The notes below the pieces were generated by a model. It searched no databases. It saw only the letters and a list, made by a program, of their open reading frames with translations, and was not told the origin of the DNA. Both the position numbers and the translations under genes were made by a program. 64,000 nt of DNA from Bradyrhizobium sp. 164 (GTDB lineage: Bacteria; Pseudomonadota; Alphaproteobacteria; Rhizobiales; Xanthobacteraceae), in contig NZ_JADPKA010000026.1 of NCBI RefSeq assembly GCF_023073715.1, positions 62,001 to 126,000 of the forward strand, given 5' to 3'. This document shows positions 16,791-26,491 of the stretch, in pieces. Within the stretch, counting starts at the first letter, position 1. Each line of letters begins with the position of its first letter.

Positions 16791-17024
16791 ATGCAAAGGA
16801 TGCGGGTCGTGCCTAGAATTAAATCGGACGGCGGTGGCACCATCACTTTCTTTCTCGCGCTCGGCGCGGGCCGGCAGATGTGCCGACTGGCCACCACATT
16901 TCAGACGCAGAAGCAGGCCTTCAGCTATCTTCAGAAATACCGGACGGAATTCGAGCGCATCGCGCGAACGCGGCTCGCTTCGGGGGAGCTCGAGGACGGG
17001 GTCGTCGTGCTCTCGATGCTCTAA
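16791..17024 (+). CDS. Conserved small protein, unknown function
   Basis: This 77-residue protein reads GGGTITFFLALGAGRQMCR, then QKQAFSYLQKYRTEFERIAR and ends VVVLSML. I recall close relatives of this pattern in many Bradyrhizobium genomes, without known function. An internal ATG at residue 4 is an alternative start. It stands alone between small genes, and the next 186 bases show nothing. Confidence 0.65.
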   Translation: MQRMRVVPRIKSDGGGTITFFLALGAGRQMCRLATTFQTQKQAFSYLQKYRTEFERIARTRLASGELEDGVVVLSML

Positions 17025-17210
17025 AGTGCGATGAGATCGGGATGAAACGCCATCGTGCCTAGGTCATTGTTTGACCGTGATCTTTTCGGAAAGCCGCTTC
17101 ACACTCGCGCTAACGCGGCGCTTCGGGTCCGGATCTTGCTCTAGGCCGGCGTCGGGCGTCCATTTCGATGCAGCTCGCCCAGTGCGATCCGGAACTGGTC
17201 CACAACGCTG

Positions 17211-17393
17211 CTATTCGGAGTGGCTCTTGGGCTTGGCCTCGCGGGCCAATCGCTCCGCTTTCAATCGCTCGCGATTCTCGTTGAAGGATTGCTGGTCCTT
17301 CGCATAGTCATTCATCGGCTTTTGGGCTTTGACAGGCTTGAACGCCTTGTTGGCTTCGCGCTTGGCGCGATCAGAGGATTGATCTTTCAACAT
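17211..17393 (-). CDS. Small charged protein, unknown function
   Basis: From ATG 17393, preceded by GAGGT four bases before, a 60-residue basic and acidic protein is encoded. Its core, KAQKPMNDYAKDQQSFNENR, is followed by ERLKAERLAREAK. I prefer this start over the ATG at 17468, which adds an unrelated hydrophobic leader. Short proteins with this MxDYxKxxQxFxxNRERLKAERLARE pattern occur in related rhizobia (recollection), function unknown. Confidence 0.6.
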   Translation of the reverse strand: MLKDQSSDRAKREANKAFKPVKAQKPMNDYAKDQQSFNENRERLKAERLAREAKPKSHSE

Positions 17394-17948
17394 TTCGACC
17401 TCGATTTGATCAACGAGCGTGGTCCGGACGATAGCTGAATGCCACGCCTCCGGCGCCCACGCTGACAAGGATAGACACCCTCCGGACGAGAAAGGCGGCC
17501 AAGTCTTCAGCGTTGAACAGATCTCTTGCGAGGCGCTCAGTCACTCGCCGTGAAGGAGGCGCGCCCGCACTTCTGAGAGCGCACCGGTCAGGATAATAAC
17601 CGTGGGTCACCGTATCGGTTCCTCGATGACCAATCTGAATTCAACGTTGGTTTGGCCGAACATTCCGCGGATTCAAAGCCAAGACGCTGCAACTGCTCGG
17701 CGAAGTCGTCCTGGACACTCGCAGTTTGGTTTCAGACGAGGGCGAAGGGCGGGTGAAGGGTGCAAGCTCTTAGCCGAGCTTGCCTCCGTAGCTTTGGACC
17801 ATGGCATAATACTCCTGTTTTGCCCGACGGGTCAAAGAAAGTTTCGCAAAATCAGCAATCCCTTTTCGACCAAGGAGTTAGCTACTGTGCATGGGGTTGT
17901 TTTTCGACTTTTTACGTTGATGCCCCGTGACGGCAGGCATTCTCATGC

Positions 17949-17975
17949 AAAAAGGGCCGCCTCGACGGGCGGCCC
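17949..17975 (-). terminator. Rho-independent terminator of frc
   Basis: GGGCCGCC (17954-17961) pairs with GGCGGCCC (17968-17975). On the minus strand a T run follows (complement of the A run at 17949-17953). It lies about 30 bp past the frc stop. The stretch 17469-17948 holds no gene I can support. Confidence 0.88.
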
Positions 17976-18002
17976 TTTGTCTCGCGGCGAACTGCTTTCC
18001 GC

Positions 18003-19280
18003 TTACTCCGCGGCCTGCTTCTGCGGCGGATCGAGTGCGCCGGACTTGTGGATATCGGCGACCTGGTGGTCGCTGAAGCCGAGCACCGAGCGCAGGATCT
18101 CGTCGGTGTGCTCGCCGAGCAAGGGCGAGCGGGTCACTTCCGCCGGGCTATCCGACAGCTTGATCGGGTTGCCGACCGAGATGTATTTGCCGCGGGTGGG
18201 GTGATCGACCTCGACCACGGTGCCGGTCGCGCGCAGCGACTGATCCTCGGCGATTTCCTTCATCGACAGGATCGGGCCGCAGGGAATGTCGTCCTTGTTG
18301 AGGATTTCCATCGCCTCGAACTTGGTCTTGGTCATCGTCCACTGCTCGATGCGGGCGAAGATCTCGTTGAGGCGCGGTAGGCGGGCAGCCGGCTTGGCGT
18401 AGTTCGGATCGGTCTTCCAGGTCGGCTCGCCGATCACGTCGCAGATCTTCTCCCAGACCGGGGCTTGCGTGATGAAGTAGATGTAGGCGTTGGGATCGGT
18501 CTCCCAGCCCTTGCACTTCAGGATGCGGCCGGGCTGGCCGCCGCCGGAATCGTTGCCGGCGCGCGGCACGGCGTCGCCGAACGGAATGCCTTCGCCGAAC
18601 TGGCTGTATTCCTTGAGCGGGCCGTGGGCGAGGCGCTGCTGATCGCGCAGCTTGACGCGGCAGAGGTTGAGCACGCCGTCCTGCATCGCTGCGGTGACGC
18701 GCTGGCCCTTGCCGGTGTGGGTGCGCTGATAGAGCGCGGTGACGATGCCGAGCGCCAGATGCAGGCCGGTGCCGGAATCGCCGATCTGTGCGCCGGTGAC
18801 GAGCGGCAGGCCGTCGCGGAAGCCGGTGGTGGAGGCGGCGCCCCCGGTGCACTGCGCGACGTTCTCATAGACCTTGCAGTCTTCGTACGGGCCAGGGCCA
18901 AAGCCCTTGATCGAGGCGACGATCATCTTGGGGTTGATCTGCTGGATCTTCTCCCAGGGGAAGCCCATGCGATCGAGCACGCCGGGGCCGAAGTTTTCCA
19001 CCAGCACGTCGCACTTCTTGATCAGCTCGGTCAGGACTTCCTTGCCCTTGGGGTTCTTGGTGTCGAGCGTGATCGAGCGCTTGTTGTGATTGAGCATGGT
19101 GAAATACAGGCTGTCCACGTTCGGGATGTCCTGTAGCTGGCCGCGGGTGATATCACCCACGCCCGGACGCTCCACCTTGATCACGTCGGCGCCGAACCAG
19201 GCGAGCAGCTGCGTGCAGGTCGGTCCGGACTGGACGTGGGTGAAGTCGAGAATGCGAACGCCCTCGAGCGCTTTGGTCAT
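18003..19280 (-). CDS. frc: Formyl-CoA:oxalate CoA-transferase
   Basis: The 425-residue protein is a class III CoA-transferase. It has the N-terminal [18 protein letters not shown], the catalytic aspartate in [10 protein letters not shown] (Asp168, equivalent to Asp169 of Oxalobacter Frc) and the mobile glycine loop SGGGQPG. It transfers CoA from formyl-CoA to oxalate, giving oxalyl-CoA and formate, in the cytoplasm. It follows oxc in the same direction with 149 bp between, occupied largely by a palindromic repeat, and ends at a terminator. Together with Oxc it forms the classic two-enzyme oxalate decarboxylation cycle. Expression is probably driven from the gntR promoter upstream of oxc. Confidence 0.96.
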   Translation of the reverse strand: MTKALEGVRILDFTHVQSGPTCTQLLAWFGADVIKVERPGVGDITRGQLQDIPNVDSLYFTMLNHNKRSITLDTKNPKGKEVLTELIKKCDVLVENFGPGVLDRMGFPWEKIQQINPKMIVASIKGFGPGPYEDCKVYENVAQCTGGAASTTGFRDGLPLVTGAQIGDSGTGLHLALGIVTALYQRTHTGKGQRVTAAMQDGVLNLCRVKLRDQQRLAHGPLKEYSQFGEGIPFGDAVPRAGNDSGGGQPGRILKCKGWETDPNAYIYFITQAPVWEKICDVIGEPTWKTDPNYAKPAARLPRLNEIFARIEQWTMTKTKFEAMEILNKDDIPCGPILSMKEIAEDQSLRATGTVVEVDHPTRGKYISVGNPIKLSDSPAEVTRSPLLGEHTDEILRSVLGFSDHQVADIHKSGALDPPQKQAAE

Positions 19281-19308
19281 CGTGTTGCTCCTGTTACCAC
19301 TCTGTTTC

Positions 19309-19422
19309 CGTCATGCCCGCGAAGGCGGGCATCCAGTATTCGCGATCGTTTCGGTTGGGCTCAGTGCTCGCCACAATGGATGGTCCGGCGAATACTGGAT
19401 TCCCCGCCTGCGCGGGGAATGA
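19309..19422. repeat. Interspersed palindromic repeat, family B, between oxc and frc
   Basis: ATCCAGTATTCGC (19331-19343) and GCGAATACTGGAT (19388-19400) are perfect inverted arms. Each side carries its own small hairpin (GCCCGC-GAAG-GCGGGC on the left, TCCCCGCCTGCGCGGGGA on the right). Outer ends CGTCATGCCC and GGGGAATGAC are typical of Bradyrhizobium repeats. Lying within the oxc-frc transcript, it may stabilise mRNA ends or lower frc expression. Confidence 0.85.
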
Positions 19423-19429
19423 CCCGGAG

Positions 19430-21163
19430 TTACTTCTTCTTCTGCAGAACACTCTGCGGATTGAGGTTGCCGATGCGGCCGCTCTCCGACCCCGCGGCCG
19501 GATCGATCACCGCGTTGATGAGCGTCGGCTTGCCGGACTCCATCGCCTCATTGACTGCGCGCTTGAGCTCGTCGGGCGAGGTGGCATTCACGCCGACGCC
19601 GCCGAAAGCTTCCATCATCTTGTCGTAGCGAGCGCCCTTGACGAACACCGTCGTCGCGGGATCGGAGTTGGCGCCGTTGACGTCGGTGCCGCGATAGATG
19701 CCGTCATTGTTGAAGATGACGACGCAGATCGGAAGATTGTAGCGGCAGATGGTCTCGACCTCCATGCCGGAGAAGCCGAACGCGCTGTCGCCTTCCACTG
19801 CGAGTACGGGGTGACCGGTCTCGAGTGCGGCCGCGATCGCCTGGCCCATGCCGATGCCCATCACGCCCCAGGTGCCGACGTCGAGACGCTTGCGCGGGCG
19901 ATACATGTCGATGACGCCGCGCGCGAGGTCGAGCGTGTTGGCGCCTTCATTGACGAGGATCGCCTCGGGGTGCTCCTTGATCACGTTCTTCAGCACGCCG
20001 AGTGCGCCGTGATAATCCATCGGCGACTTGTTGTTCATGAGCTTCGGCGCCATCTTGGCGACGTTCTCCTCGCGCTTGGACGTAATCGCCTTGGTCCATT
20101 CGGCGGGCGGGGCGGTCCAGCTTGAGCCCATCGCCTGGTTGAAGGCGGAGACGACCGAGCCGATGTCGCCGACCACGGGCGCGACGATCTCGACGTTGGA
20201 ATCCATCTCCTTCGGCTCGATGTCGACCTGGATGAACTTCTTCGGCGCTTCGCCCCAGCTCTTGCCCTTGCCGTGCGACAGCAGCCAGTTCAGCCGCGCG
20301 CCGATCAGCATGACGACGTCGGACTCTTTCAGCACCGTCGAACGGGCGGCGCCGGCGCATTGCGGATGCGTGTCGGGGAGGAGGCCCTTGGCCATGCTCA
20401 TCGGCAGGAACGGCACGCCGCTCTTCTCGACGAAGCTCTTGATCTCCTCATCGGCCTGCGCGTAGGCCGCGCCCTTGCCGAGGATGATGAGCGGGCGCTT
20501 GGCGCTCTTGAGCACATCGAGCGCGCGCTTCACCGAAGCGGGCGAGGGGATCTGTGCGGGTGCAGCGTCAATCACCTTGACCAGCGACTTCTGGCCGGCA
20601 TCGGCGTTCATCACCTGGCCGAACAGCTTTGCCGGCAGATCGAGATAGACACCGCCGGGACGGCCGGAGACTGCGGCGCGGATGGCGCGGGCAAAGCCGA
20701 TGCCGATGTCCTGGGCGTGCAGCACGCGGTAGGCCGCCTTGCACAGCGGCTTTGCGATCGCGAGCTGGTCCATTTCCTCGTAGTCGCCCTGCTGGAGGTC
20801 GACGATCTCGCGCTCGGAGGAGCCCGAGATCAGGATCATCGGATAGCAATTGGTGGTGGCATGCGCGAGCGCAGTGAGACCGTTGAGGAAGCCGGGCGCG
20901 GAGACCGTGAGGCACACGCCGGGCTTCTTGGTAAGATAGCCGGCGATGCCTGCGGCGTAGCCGGCGTTCTGCTCGTGACGGAAGGAGATCACGCGAATAC
21001 CGGCGGCCTGCGCCATGCGGCCCAAATCCGTGATCGGGATACCCGGCACATTATAGATGGTGTTGATGCCGTTCAGCTTGAGCGCGTCGATGACGAGATG
21101 GAAGCCATCCGTCAGTTCCTGCTCGGTGCCCGGTGCTTCGGACTTGGTCGCGGTGTTCAGCAT
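19430..21163 (-). CDS. oxc: Oxalyl-CoA decarboxylase
   Basis: This 577-residue thiamine-diphosphate enzyme has the PYR-domain catalytic glutamate in [13 protein letters not shown] and the PP-domain cofactor motif [11 protein letters not shown] followed by NND. It splits oxalyl-CoA to formyl-CoA and CO2. The length fits known Oxc (about 565-570 residues), and the ending [10 protein letters not shown] is typical. Stop and frc start are 149 bp apart, and gntR lies 74 bp upstream in the same direction, so gntR-oxc-frc is probably one operon. Formyl-CoA made here is the CoA donor for Frc. Confidence 0.96.
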   Translation of the reverse strand: MLNTATKSEAPGTEQELTDGFHLVIDALKLNGINTIYNVPGIPITDLGRMAQAAGIRVISFRHEQNAGYAAGIAGYLTKKPGVCLTVSAPGFLNGLTALAHATTNCYPMILISGSSEREIVDLQQGDYEEMDQLAIAKPLCKAAYRVLHAQDIGIGFARAIRAAVSGRPGGVYLDLPAKLFGQVMNADAGQKSLVKVIDAAPAQIPSPASVKRALDVLKSAKRPLIILGKGAAYAQADEEIKSFVEKSGVPFLPMSMAKGLLPDTHPQCAGAARSTVLKESDVVMLIGARLNWLLSHGKGKSWGEAPKKFIQVDIEPKEMDSNVEIVAPVVGDIGSVVSAFNQAMGSSWTAPPAEWTKAITSKREENVAKMAPKLMNNKSPMDYHGALGVLKNVIKEHPEAILVNEGANTLDLARGVIDMYRPRKRLDVGTWGVMGIGMGQAIAAALETGHPVLAVEGDSAFGFSGMEVETICRYNLPICVVIFNNDGIYRGTDVNGANSDPATTVFVKGARYDKMMEAFGGVGVNATSPDELKRAVNEAMESGKPTLINAVIDPAAGSESGRIGNLNPQSVLQKKK

Positions 21164-21237
21164 GGGCCTTGTCTCCCTGATCTCTCGTAGTGGGGCGAGT
21201 GCTTCGCCCTTCTGGTGAACGTTTGCTAGGTAAAGAG

Positions 21238-21969
21238 CTACGTGAATAGTTCCTGGCCGTGCGCTTCGACGTAAGCGGCAAGGCCAAGGGTGTGGTCGCG
21301 GGCGCGCTTCTCGGCGAGCTCGGTGTCGCGCGCTTCCAGCGCTTCGATGATGCCGAGATGCTCGGGCAGCGACGTCGCGGTGCGGTCCTTGCGTCCGATG
21401 GTCAACTGGCGATAGCCGCGCACGTGCAGCAGCAGGTCGTTGGTGAGATCGACCAGCACGGGTGATTCCGACAGCGAGATCAGCGCCTGGTGGAAGGCGA
21501 TGTTGGCGCGCGAATATTCCTCGACATGATCCTCGGGCAGGCGGTCCTTGCCAAAGTCCTTGAAGAAGTCGCGCAGCGCCGTGATGTCCTTCTTGCGCGC
21601 GGTGGTGGTGATGAGGCGGGCGGCCATGCTTTCCAGCGCTGCCCAGGCGCGGATCATGTCGACGATCTCGGTCTTGGTCCTGCGCACCACCATGATGCCG
21701 CGGCGCGGCACCGTCTTCACGAATCCGTCCTGCTCGAGCATCGCGATCGCTTCGCGGATCGGCGTGCGGCTGACGCCCAGCCGTTCGGACAGCGCGCGCT
21801 CGTCGAGCATCACCGGCTCGGGCGTCGAGTAGATGTCCATCTTGAGGATGGCTTCCTTCAAGGCGTCATACGCCTTGTTCTTGAAGCTGCTCTCCGGGGC
21901 AATGCGAACGATTGCGATGTCTGCCTCGGCCATATTCGGCAACGCCTTGGTTGGTTTCCGTAGTGACAC
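21238..21969 (-). CDS. GntR family regulator (FCD type), candidate oxalate-operon repressor
   Basis: The 243-residue protein has a winged-helix N-terminus ([20 protein letters not shown] at about residues 58-77). Its C-terminal FCD helical domain (about 105-225) keeps the metal/ligand residues in [10 protein letters not shown] and [11 protein letters not shown] regulators usually repress a neighbouring catabolic operon and leave DNA when they bind an organic acid. It heads the gntR-oxc-frc run and is divergent from the acyl-CoA ligase gene. Two perfect TGGCAT-N5-ATGCCA palindromes lie between, fitting an FCD-GntR operator. The inducer is probably oxalate or a CoA ester, by inference. Confidence 0.9.
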   Translation of the reverse strand: MSLRKPTKALPNMAEADIAIVRIAPESSFKNKAYDALKEAILKMDIYSTPEPVMLDERALSERLGVSRTPIREAIAMLEQDGFVKTVPRRGIMVVRRTKTEIVDMIRAWAALESMAARLITTTARKKDITALRDFFKDFGKDRLPEDHVEEYSRANIAFHQALISLSESPVLVDLTNDLLLHVRGYRQLTIGRKDRTATSLPEHLGIIEALEARDTELAEKRARDHTLGLAAYVEAHGQELFT

Positions 21970-22026
21970 GACGAATCTCCTCCAGGTGGGAGTCGTCTTT
22001 TACAGGAATATTAACGGGAAAGTTTT

Positions 22027-22043
22027 TGGCATACCACATGCCA
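22027..22043 (-). promoter_or_regulatory. GntR operator 1, gntR-oxc-frc promoter
   Basis: TGGCAT-ACCAC-ATGCCA is a perfect 6-bp-arm palindrome. On the minus strand a consensus TTGACA (22052-22047) lies three bases upstream of it, so the operator occupies the spacer and -10 region of the promoter reading into gntR. That position predicts autorepression. Confidence 0.75.
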
Positions 22044-22091
22044 GAATGTCAAGCCGGCGATTTTTTGCGGCGTTCTAAGGGGTGCACTGGC

Positions 22092-22124
22092 TTGACAAGT
22101 TGGCTTCTGGCATACCAAATGCCA
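22092..22124 (+). promoter_or_regulatory. Acyl-CoA ligase promoter with GntR operator 2
   Basis: TTGACA at 22092-22097 is followed by the palindrome TGGCAT-ACCAA-ATGCCA (22108-22124), which covers the end of the spacer and the -10 zone. It is the second perfect copy, 81 bp from the first and facing the divergent ligase gene at 22283. Confidence 0.7.
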
Positions 22125-22282
22125 TCGCCAGCCATTTTTGATCCAAGCCGGCGGAGTAGTCTTGGGCTTATGCCACTCCGTTCCGCCCTGGAACAGAGCG
22201 CGGCGAATGGCACGCATCACCGGCAGCCGCTAACCACGCGCGCGCTTTGCAAAGAACGAACTAAGGTCAAGGGAGAAGCCAC

Positions 22283-24412
22283 ATGTCCAATTCCAAAGAT
22301 GCCGTCCGCAAGGTGCTTGACCAGGTCAAGGCGGACAACCGCACCAGCCTGACGGCGCCGGAAGGCAAGCTGGTCTGTGACGCCTACGGCATTCCGGTGC
22401 CGAAGGAGGACGTGGCCAAGTCGGCGGGCGAAGCCGGCAAGATGGCGTCCGCAATGGGCTTCCCCGTCGTGATGAAGATCGTCTCGCCGGACATTCTCCA
22501 CAAGACCGAAGCCGGCGGCGTCATCGTCGGCCTCAAGACGGCCGAGGAAGCCGAAAAGGCCTACGAGACCATTCTTTCCAACGCCAAGAAATACAAGTCC
22601 GATGCCAAGATCGAGGGCATCCAGGTGCAGCAGATGCTGGCCGGCGGCACCGAAGTCATCGTCGGCTCGATCACCGACGGTTCGTTCGGCAAGCTGGTCG
22701 CCTTCGGCCTCGGCGGCGTGCTGGTCGAAGTCTTGAAGGACATCACCTTCCGCCTCGCACCTGCGACCAAGGAAGACGCGCTCTCGATGCTCGACGGCAT
22801 CCAGGCGCATGAGATCCTAAAGGGCGTGCGCGGCGGCGAGCCGGTGAACCGCACGGCGCTCGCCGACGTCATCGTCAAGGTCTCGCAGCTCGTCACCGAC
22901 TTCCCTGAGATCGTCGAGCTCGACCTCAACCCGGTGTTCGCGACGGCGAAGGGCGCAACCGCCGCCGACGTCCGTATCGTCGTCGACTTCGCCTACGTTC
23001 CCAAGCCGAAGCCGCGCCCGACCGAAGAGATCGTCGCGGCGATGAACCGCATCATGCAGCCGAAGGCGGTCGCGGTGGTCGGCGCCTCCGCCGAAGACGG
23101 CAAGATCGGCAACTCCGTGATGAAGAATCTCATCAACGGCGGCTACAAGGGTGAGATCTATCCGATCCATCCCAAGGCTGCCGAGATCCTGGGCTACAAA
23201 GCCTATAAGAGCGTCAAGGACGTGCCCGGCGTGATCGACGTCGCGGTGTTCGCGATCCCCGCGAAGTTCGTGGCGGCGGCGCTGACCGAATGCGGAGAGA
23301 AGAAAATCCCGGGCGCGGTGCTGATCCCGTCGGGCTTTGCGGAGGCCGGCGCGCCCGAGCTCCAGGCCGAGATCGTCGAGGTCGGCAAGAAGTACGACAT
23401 TCGCCTGATGGGGCCGAACATCTACGGCTTCTACTATACCCCGGCCAATCTCTGCGCGACCTTCTGCACGGCTTATGACGTCAAGGGTCACGCGGCGCTG
23501 TCGTCGCAGTCGGGCGGCATCGGCATGGCCATCATCGGCTTCTCTCGCTCGGCCAAGATGGGCGTGTCGGCGATCGTCGGCCTCGGCAACAAGTCGGACA
23601 TCGACGAGGACGATCTGCTCGCCTTCTTCGAGCAGGATCCGAACACCAATTTGATCGCGCAGCACTGCGAAGACCTCAAGGACGGCCGCGCCTTCGCGGA
23701 AGCGGCAAAACGCGTCTCCAAGAAGAAGCCGGTCGTCGTGCTCAAGGCCGGCCGCACCTCGGCAGGCGCGAAGGCGGCGTCCTCGCACACCGGCGCGCTC
23801 GCCGGTAACGACCGGATCTACGAGGACGTGTTCAAGCAATCCGGCGTGATCCGCGCGCGGTCCCTGCGCCAGTTGCTCGAATTCGCCCGCGGCGTACCCG
23901 TGCTGCCGACGCCGAAGGGCGAGAACGTACTGATCATCACCGGTGCCGGCGGCTCGGGCGTGCTGCTGTCGGACTCCTGCGTCGACAACGGACTGTCGCT
24001 GATGTCGATGCCGCCGGACCTCGATGCGGCGTTCCGCAAGTTCATCCCGCCGTTCGGCGCGGCCGGAAACCCTGTGGATATCACCGGCGGCGAGCCGCCG
24101 ATCACCTACGTCAACACGGTCAAGCTCGGCCTGTCGGATGAGCGCATCCATGCGCTGATCCTCGGCTACTGGCACACCATCGTCACCCCGCCGATGGTGT
24201 TCGCCCGCAACATGGTCGAGGTGAAGAAGGAGATGGAGGCCAAGGGTTTCGTGAAGCCGATGGTCGCCTCGCTCGCCGGCGACGTCGAGGTCGAGGAAGC
24301 CGCCGAATATCTCTACCAGAACGGCATCCCGGCCTACGCCTATTCGACCGAGCTGCCGGTCGAGGTGCTGGGCGCCAAGTACAAATGGGCGCGCGGGGCA
24401 GGGCTGCTCTAA
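22283..24412 (+). CDS. ADP-forming acyl-CoA ligase (acetate-CoA ligase/succinyl-CoA synthetase type)
   Basis: The 709-residue protein joins an ATP-grasp domain first (about 20-235, VMKIVSPDILHKTEAGGV), then a CoA-binding domain (about 255-350, AVAVVGASAEDGKIGNSVM) and a succinyl-CoA-synthetase-like ligase domain. The phospho-carrier histidine sits in SSHTGALAG (His502). The beta-then-alpha order is one of the known permutations of this family. Such enzymes make acyl-CoA from acid, CoA and ATP with ADP release. It is divergent from gntR with an operator copy at its promoter, so it belongs to the oxalate system. The substrate may be oxalate or formate, which is inference. Confidence 0.88.
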   Translation: MSNSKDAVRKVLDQVKADNRTSLTAPEGKLVCDAYGIPVPKEDVAKSAGEAGKMASAMGFPVVMKIVSPDILHKTEAGGVIVGLKTAEEAEKAYETILSNAKKYKSDAKIEGIQVQQMLAGGTEVIVGSITDGSFGKLVAFGLGGVLVEVLKDITFRLAPATKEDALSMLDGIQAHEILKGVRGGEPVNRTALADVIVKVSQLVTDFPEIVELDLNPVFATAKGATAADVRIVVDFAYVPKPKPRPTEEIVAAMNRIMQPKAVAVVGASAEDGKIGNSVMKNLINGGYKGEIYPIHPKAAEILGYKAYKSVKDVPGVIDVAVFAIPAKFVAAALTECGEKKIPGAVLIPSGFAEAGAPELQAEIVEVGKKYDIRLMGPNIYGFYYTPANLCATFCTAYDVKGHAALSSQSGGIGMAIIGFSRSAKMGVSAIVGLGNKSDIDEDDLLAFFEQDPNTNLIAQHCEDLKDGRAFAEAAKRVSKKKPVVVLKAGRTSAGAKAASSHTGALAGNDRIYEDVFKQSGVIRARSLRQLLEFARGVPVLPTPKGENVLIITGAGGSGVLLSDSCVDNGLSLMSMPPDLDAAFRKFIPPFGAAGNPVDITGGEPPITYVNTVKLGLSDERIHALILGYWHTIVTPPMVFARNMVEVKKEMEAKGFVKPMVASLAGDVEVEEAAEYLYQNGIPAYAYSTELPVEVLGAKYKWARGAGLL

Positions 24413-24421
24413 GCGTTATCT

Positions 24422-24549
24422 GTCATCCCGGGGCGACGCGACGGGACCGCGCAAGCGCGGCCCGGAGGGTCAGACCCGGGATCTCGAGGTTCCGGGTCTG
24501 GTACGCCAGGCCCGCGCTGCGCGCAGTCCCGGCGCACCATCCCGGAATG
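24422..24549. repeat. Interspersed palindromic repeat, family C
   Basis: TGTCATCCCGGGGCG at the left and CCATCCCGGAATG at the right enclose a central hairpin, GACCCGGGATCTCG followed by AGGTTCCGGGTCTGG, and smaller GC-rich stems. It fills the gap between the ligase gene and the IclR gene. The layout (TCAT...CCGGG, ATCTCGAG, CCGGGTCTGG, CCGGAATG) is a familiar Bradyrhizobium intergenic element. Confidence 0.8.
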
Positions 24550-24574
24550 TGGGACGCATGAGCGGCAGGTCGCG

Positions 24575-25417
24575 ATGAGCAAGAACGTGATCCGGCGCAA
24601 ATCGCTCGAGCCCAGGTCGACCGCAGAGGCCGACCACGAGGTGCGCGACGGCGGCGTGCAGTCCGTCGACCGCGCACTATCGATCCTTGAGACCCTCGCC
24701 GAGGACGATGAAGGCTATCGCCTCAGCGATCTCGCCGTCCGCACCGGCCTGTCGGCCTCCACCGTGCACCGCCTGCTGGCGACGCTGGAAAGCCGACGCT
24801 TCGTGCAGTTCGACCGCGCCGAATCCAAATGGCATGTCGGCGTGCGCAGCTTCACAGTCGGCGCGAGCTTCGCGCGGCGGCGCAATTTCTCCACGCAGGC
24901 GATCCCTTACTTGCGCAAGCTGCGCGATCTCACCCGCGAGACCGCCAATCTCGCCGTCGTCGACGACGAGTTCATCATCGTCCTAACCCGCATGGAGAGC
25001 CGCGAGATCATGCGATCGCTGACCCAGGTCGGAGGCCGTGTCCCCATGGTGACTTCCGGTGTCGGCAAGGCGGTGCTCGCGACCTATTCCGACGAGGACG
25101 TCGGCGCCGTCATCCGCCACCACGGCATGCCCCGCCTGACCGAAAAGTCAATCGTGCGGCCGAGCGACCTGTTCAAAGAGCTCGAAAAGATCCGCAAGCA
25201 GGGCTACGCGCTCGACGATGAAGAGGCCTGCATGGGTCTGCGCTGTGTCGCCGCGGTCGTCTACAATGACTGCGCCGAGCCGCTCGCGGCGATTTCGGTC
25301 TCCGGCATGACCAGCCGGCTGACCGACCAGAGGTTGCCGGAAATCGGACAAATCGTGCGAGATGTCGCCGCCGAACTGACGGCAGCGCTCGGCGGGGTCA
25401 TCCCGATGCCTCGCTAA
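24575..25417 (+). CDS. IclR family transcriptional regulator
   Basis: The 280-residue protein has an N-terminal winged helix (VDRALSILETLAEDDEGYRL, then LSASTVHRLLATLESRRFV) at about residues 30-90. The C-terminal IclR effector domain follows (GVGKAVLATYSDEDV, then EEACMGLRCVAAVVYN with the usual conserved Cys). IclR proteins control catabolic operons, for example glyoxylate and allantoin genes through AllR. It precedes the second tct operon by about 105 bp in the same direction and could regulate that operon, ade or gcl. I cannot identify its operator firmly. The upstream gap is a palindromic repeat. Confidence 0.92.
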   Translation: MSKNVIRRKSLEPRSTAEADHEVRDGGVQSVDRALSILETLAEDDEGYRLSDLAVRTGLSASTVHRLLATLESRRFVQFDRAESKWHVGVRSFTVGASFARRRNFSTQAIPYLRKLRDLTRETANLAVVDDEFIIVLTRMESREIMRSLTQVGGRVPMVTSGVGKAVLATYSDEDVGAVIRHHGMPRLTEKSIVRPSDLFKELEKIRKQGYALDDEEACMGLRCVAAVVYNDCAEPLAAISVSGMTSRLTDQRLPEIGQIVRDVAAELTAALGGVIPMPR

Positions 25418-25522
25418 CCAGGACCCCGGGGTGATGTCACTGGACAGCATCGGCCGTTTTGGCTGATATGCGACCAAACGACACAATGCGGCAAACGTCC
25501 GCATGAGCCTGGAGATGCCCCC

Positions 25523-26491
25523 ATGTTTCAATTTCCCGCGCGCGTTATCGGCGCAGCCGTCGCGTTGATCCTCGCGGCAGCCAATCCGGCTTTTGCCCAG
25601 CAGCTCGAGCTCAAGCTGATGGCGCCGGCGGCGCCGGGCGGCGGCTGGGACCAGACTGCGCGCTCGATGCAGCAGGCGCTGGTGGCCTCGGGCGTCGCGC
25701 GCAGCGTGCAGGTCACCAACGTTCCCGGCGCCGGCGGTAGCGTCGGCATCGCCCAGTTCGTCAACGGGGCCAAGGGCGACGGCAACCAGATGATGGTCAA
25801 CGGCTTCGTCATGGTGGGCGCCCTCGCCATGAACAAGTCGCCCGTCACGCTCGAGCAGGTGACGCCGATCGCGCGCCTCACCGAGGAAATCCAGGTGATC
25901 GTGGTGCCCGCCAATTCGCCGATCAAGAATGCGCAGGATCTCGCCGCCGCGGTGAAGGCCGATATCGCCAAGGTGACCTTCGCCGGCGGCTCGGCCGGCG
26001 GCGTCGACCACGTGATGGCGGCGCTGTTCGCCGGCGCCGTCGGGGCCGACGCGAAGAAGATCAATTACATCCCATTCTCCGGGGGCGGCGAGTCGCTGGC
26101 GGCGATTCTCGGCGGCAAGGTCACTGCGGGCATTTCGGGGCTGAGTGAATATGAAGGGCAGATCAAGTCCGGCAAGCTGCGTGCGATCGGCGTAACCTCG
26201 GAGAAGCGCATCGCGGGCAGCGACATCCCGACCTTCAAGGAGCAGGGCATCGACCTCGTGATCGCCAACTGGCGTTCGGTGGTCGCACCTCCCGGCATCA
26301 CGCCGGAGCAGCGCAAGACTTTGAGCGATGCGGTCGAGAAGATGGTGAAATCGGACGCCTGGAAGGAGATCCTCAAGCAGAAGGGCTGGGAGGATGCCTA
26401 TCTCGGCGGCGACGCGTTCGCCGACTTCCTGAAAAAGGAGACGGCGCGCGTCACCGACGTGCTGAAATCGGTCGGCCTGGTCAAGTCATGA
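25523..26491 (+). CDS. tctC: TTT solute-binding protein (TctC/Bug family), second system
   Basis: The 322-residue protein has a signal peptide (about residues 1-25, ending NPAFAQ). The Bug-family signature MAPAAPGGGWDQTARSMQQA follows, with the GGG-W-D motif that contacts the ligand carboxylate. Its stop overlaps the tctB start by four bases (ATGA). It is the first gene of a tctC-tctB-tctA operon behind an IclR regulator. The W in GGGWD sets it apart from the first system (GGGAD), so the ligand probably differs. Confidence 0.92.
   Translation: MFQFPARVIGAAVALILAAANPAFAQQLELKLMAPAAPGGGWDQTARSMQQALVASGVARSVQVTNVPGAGGSVGIAQFVNGAKGDGNQMMVNGFVMVGALAMNKSPVTLEQVTPIARLTEEIQVIVVPANSPIKNAQDLAAAVKADIAKVTFAGGSAGGVDHVMAALFAGAVGADAKKINYIPFSGGGESLAAILGGKVTAGISGLSEYEGQIKSGKLRAIGVTSEKRIAGSDIPTFKEQGIDLVIANWRSVVAPPGITPEQRKTLSDAVEKMVKSDAWKEILKQKGWEDAYLGGDAFADFLKKETARVTDVLKSVGLVKS

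Noticed and set aside
17469..17948. Hidden gene or RNA between the small gene and the frc terminator
   Set aside because: Frames are short and unlike the local coding pattern. No tRNA cloverleaf or other RNA fold was recognised by eye.
22817..24175. Minus-strand open frame of 452 codons
   Set aside because: Shadow of the acyl-CoA ligase gene, whose domains and motifs are continuous on the plus strand.
25418..25522. IclR operator CGTTTTGG-N11-CCAAACG before the second tctC
   Set aside because: The inverted arms are imperfect and not repeated elsewhere in the window. Too weak to list as a site.
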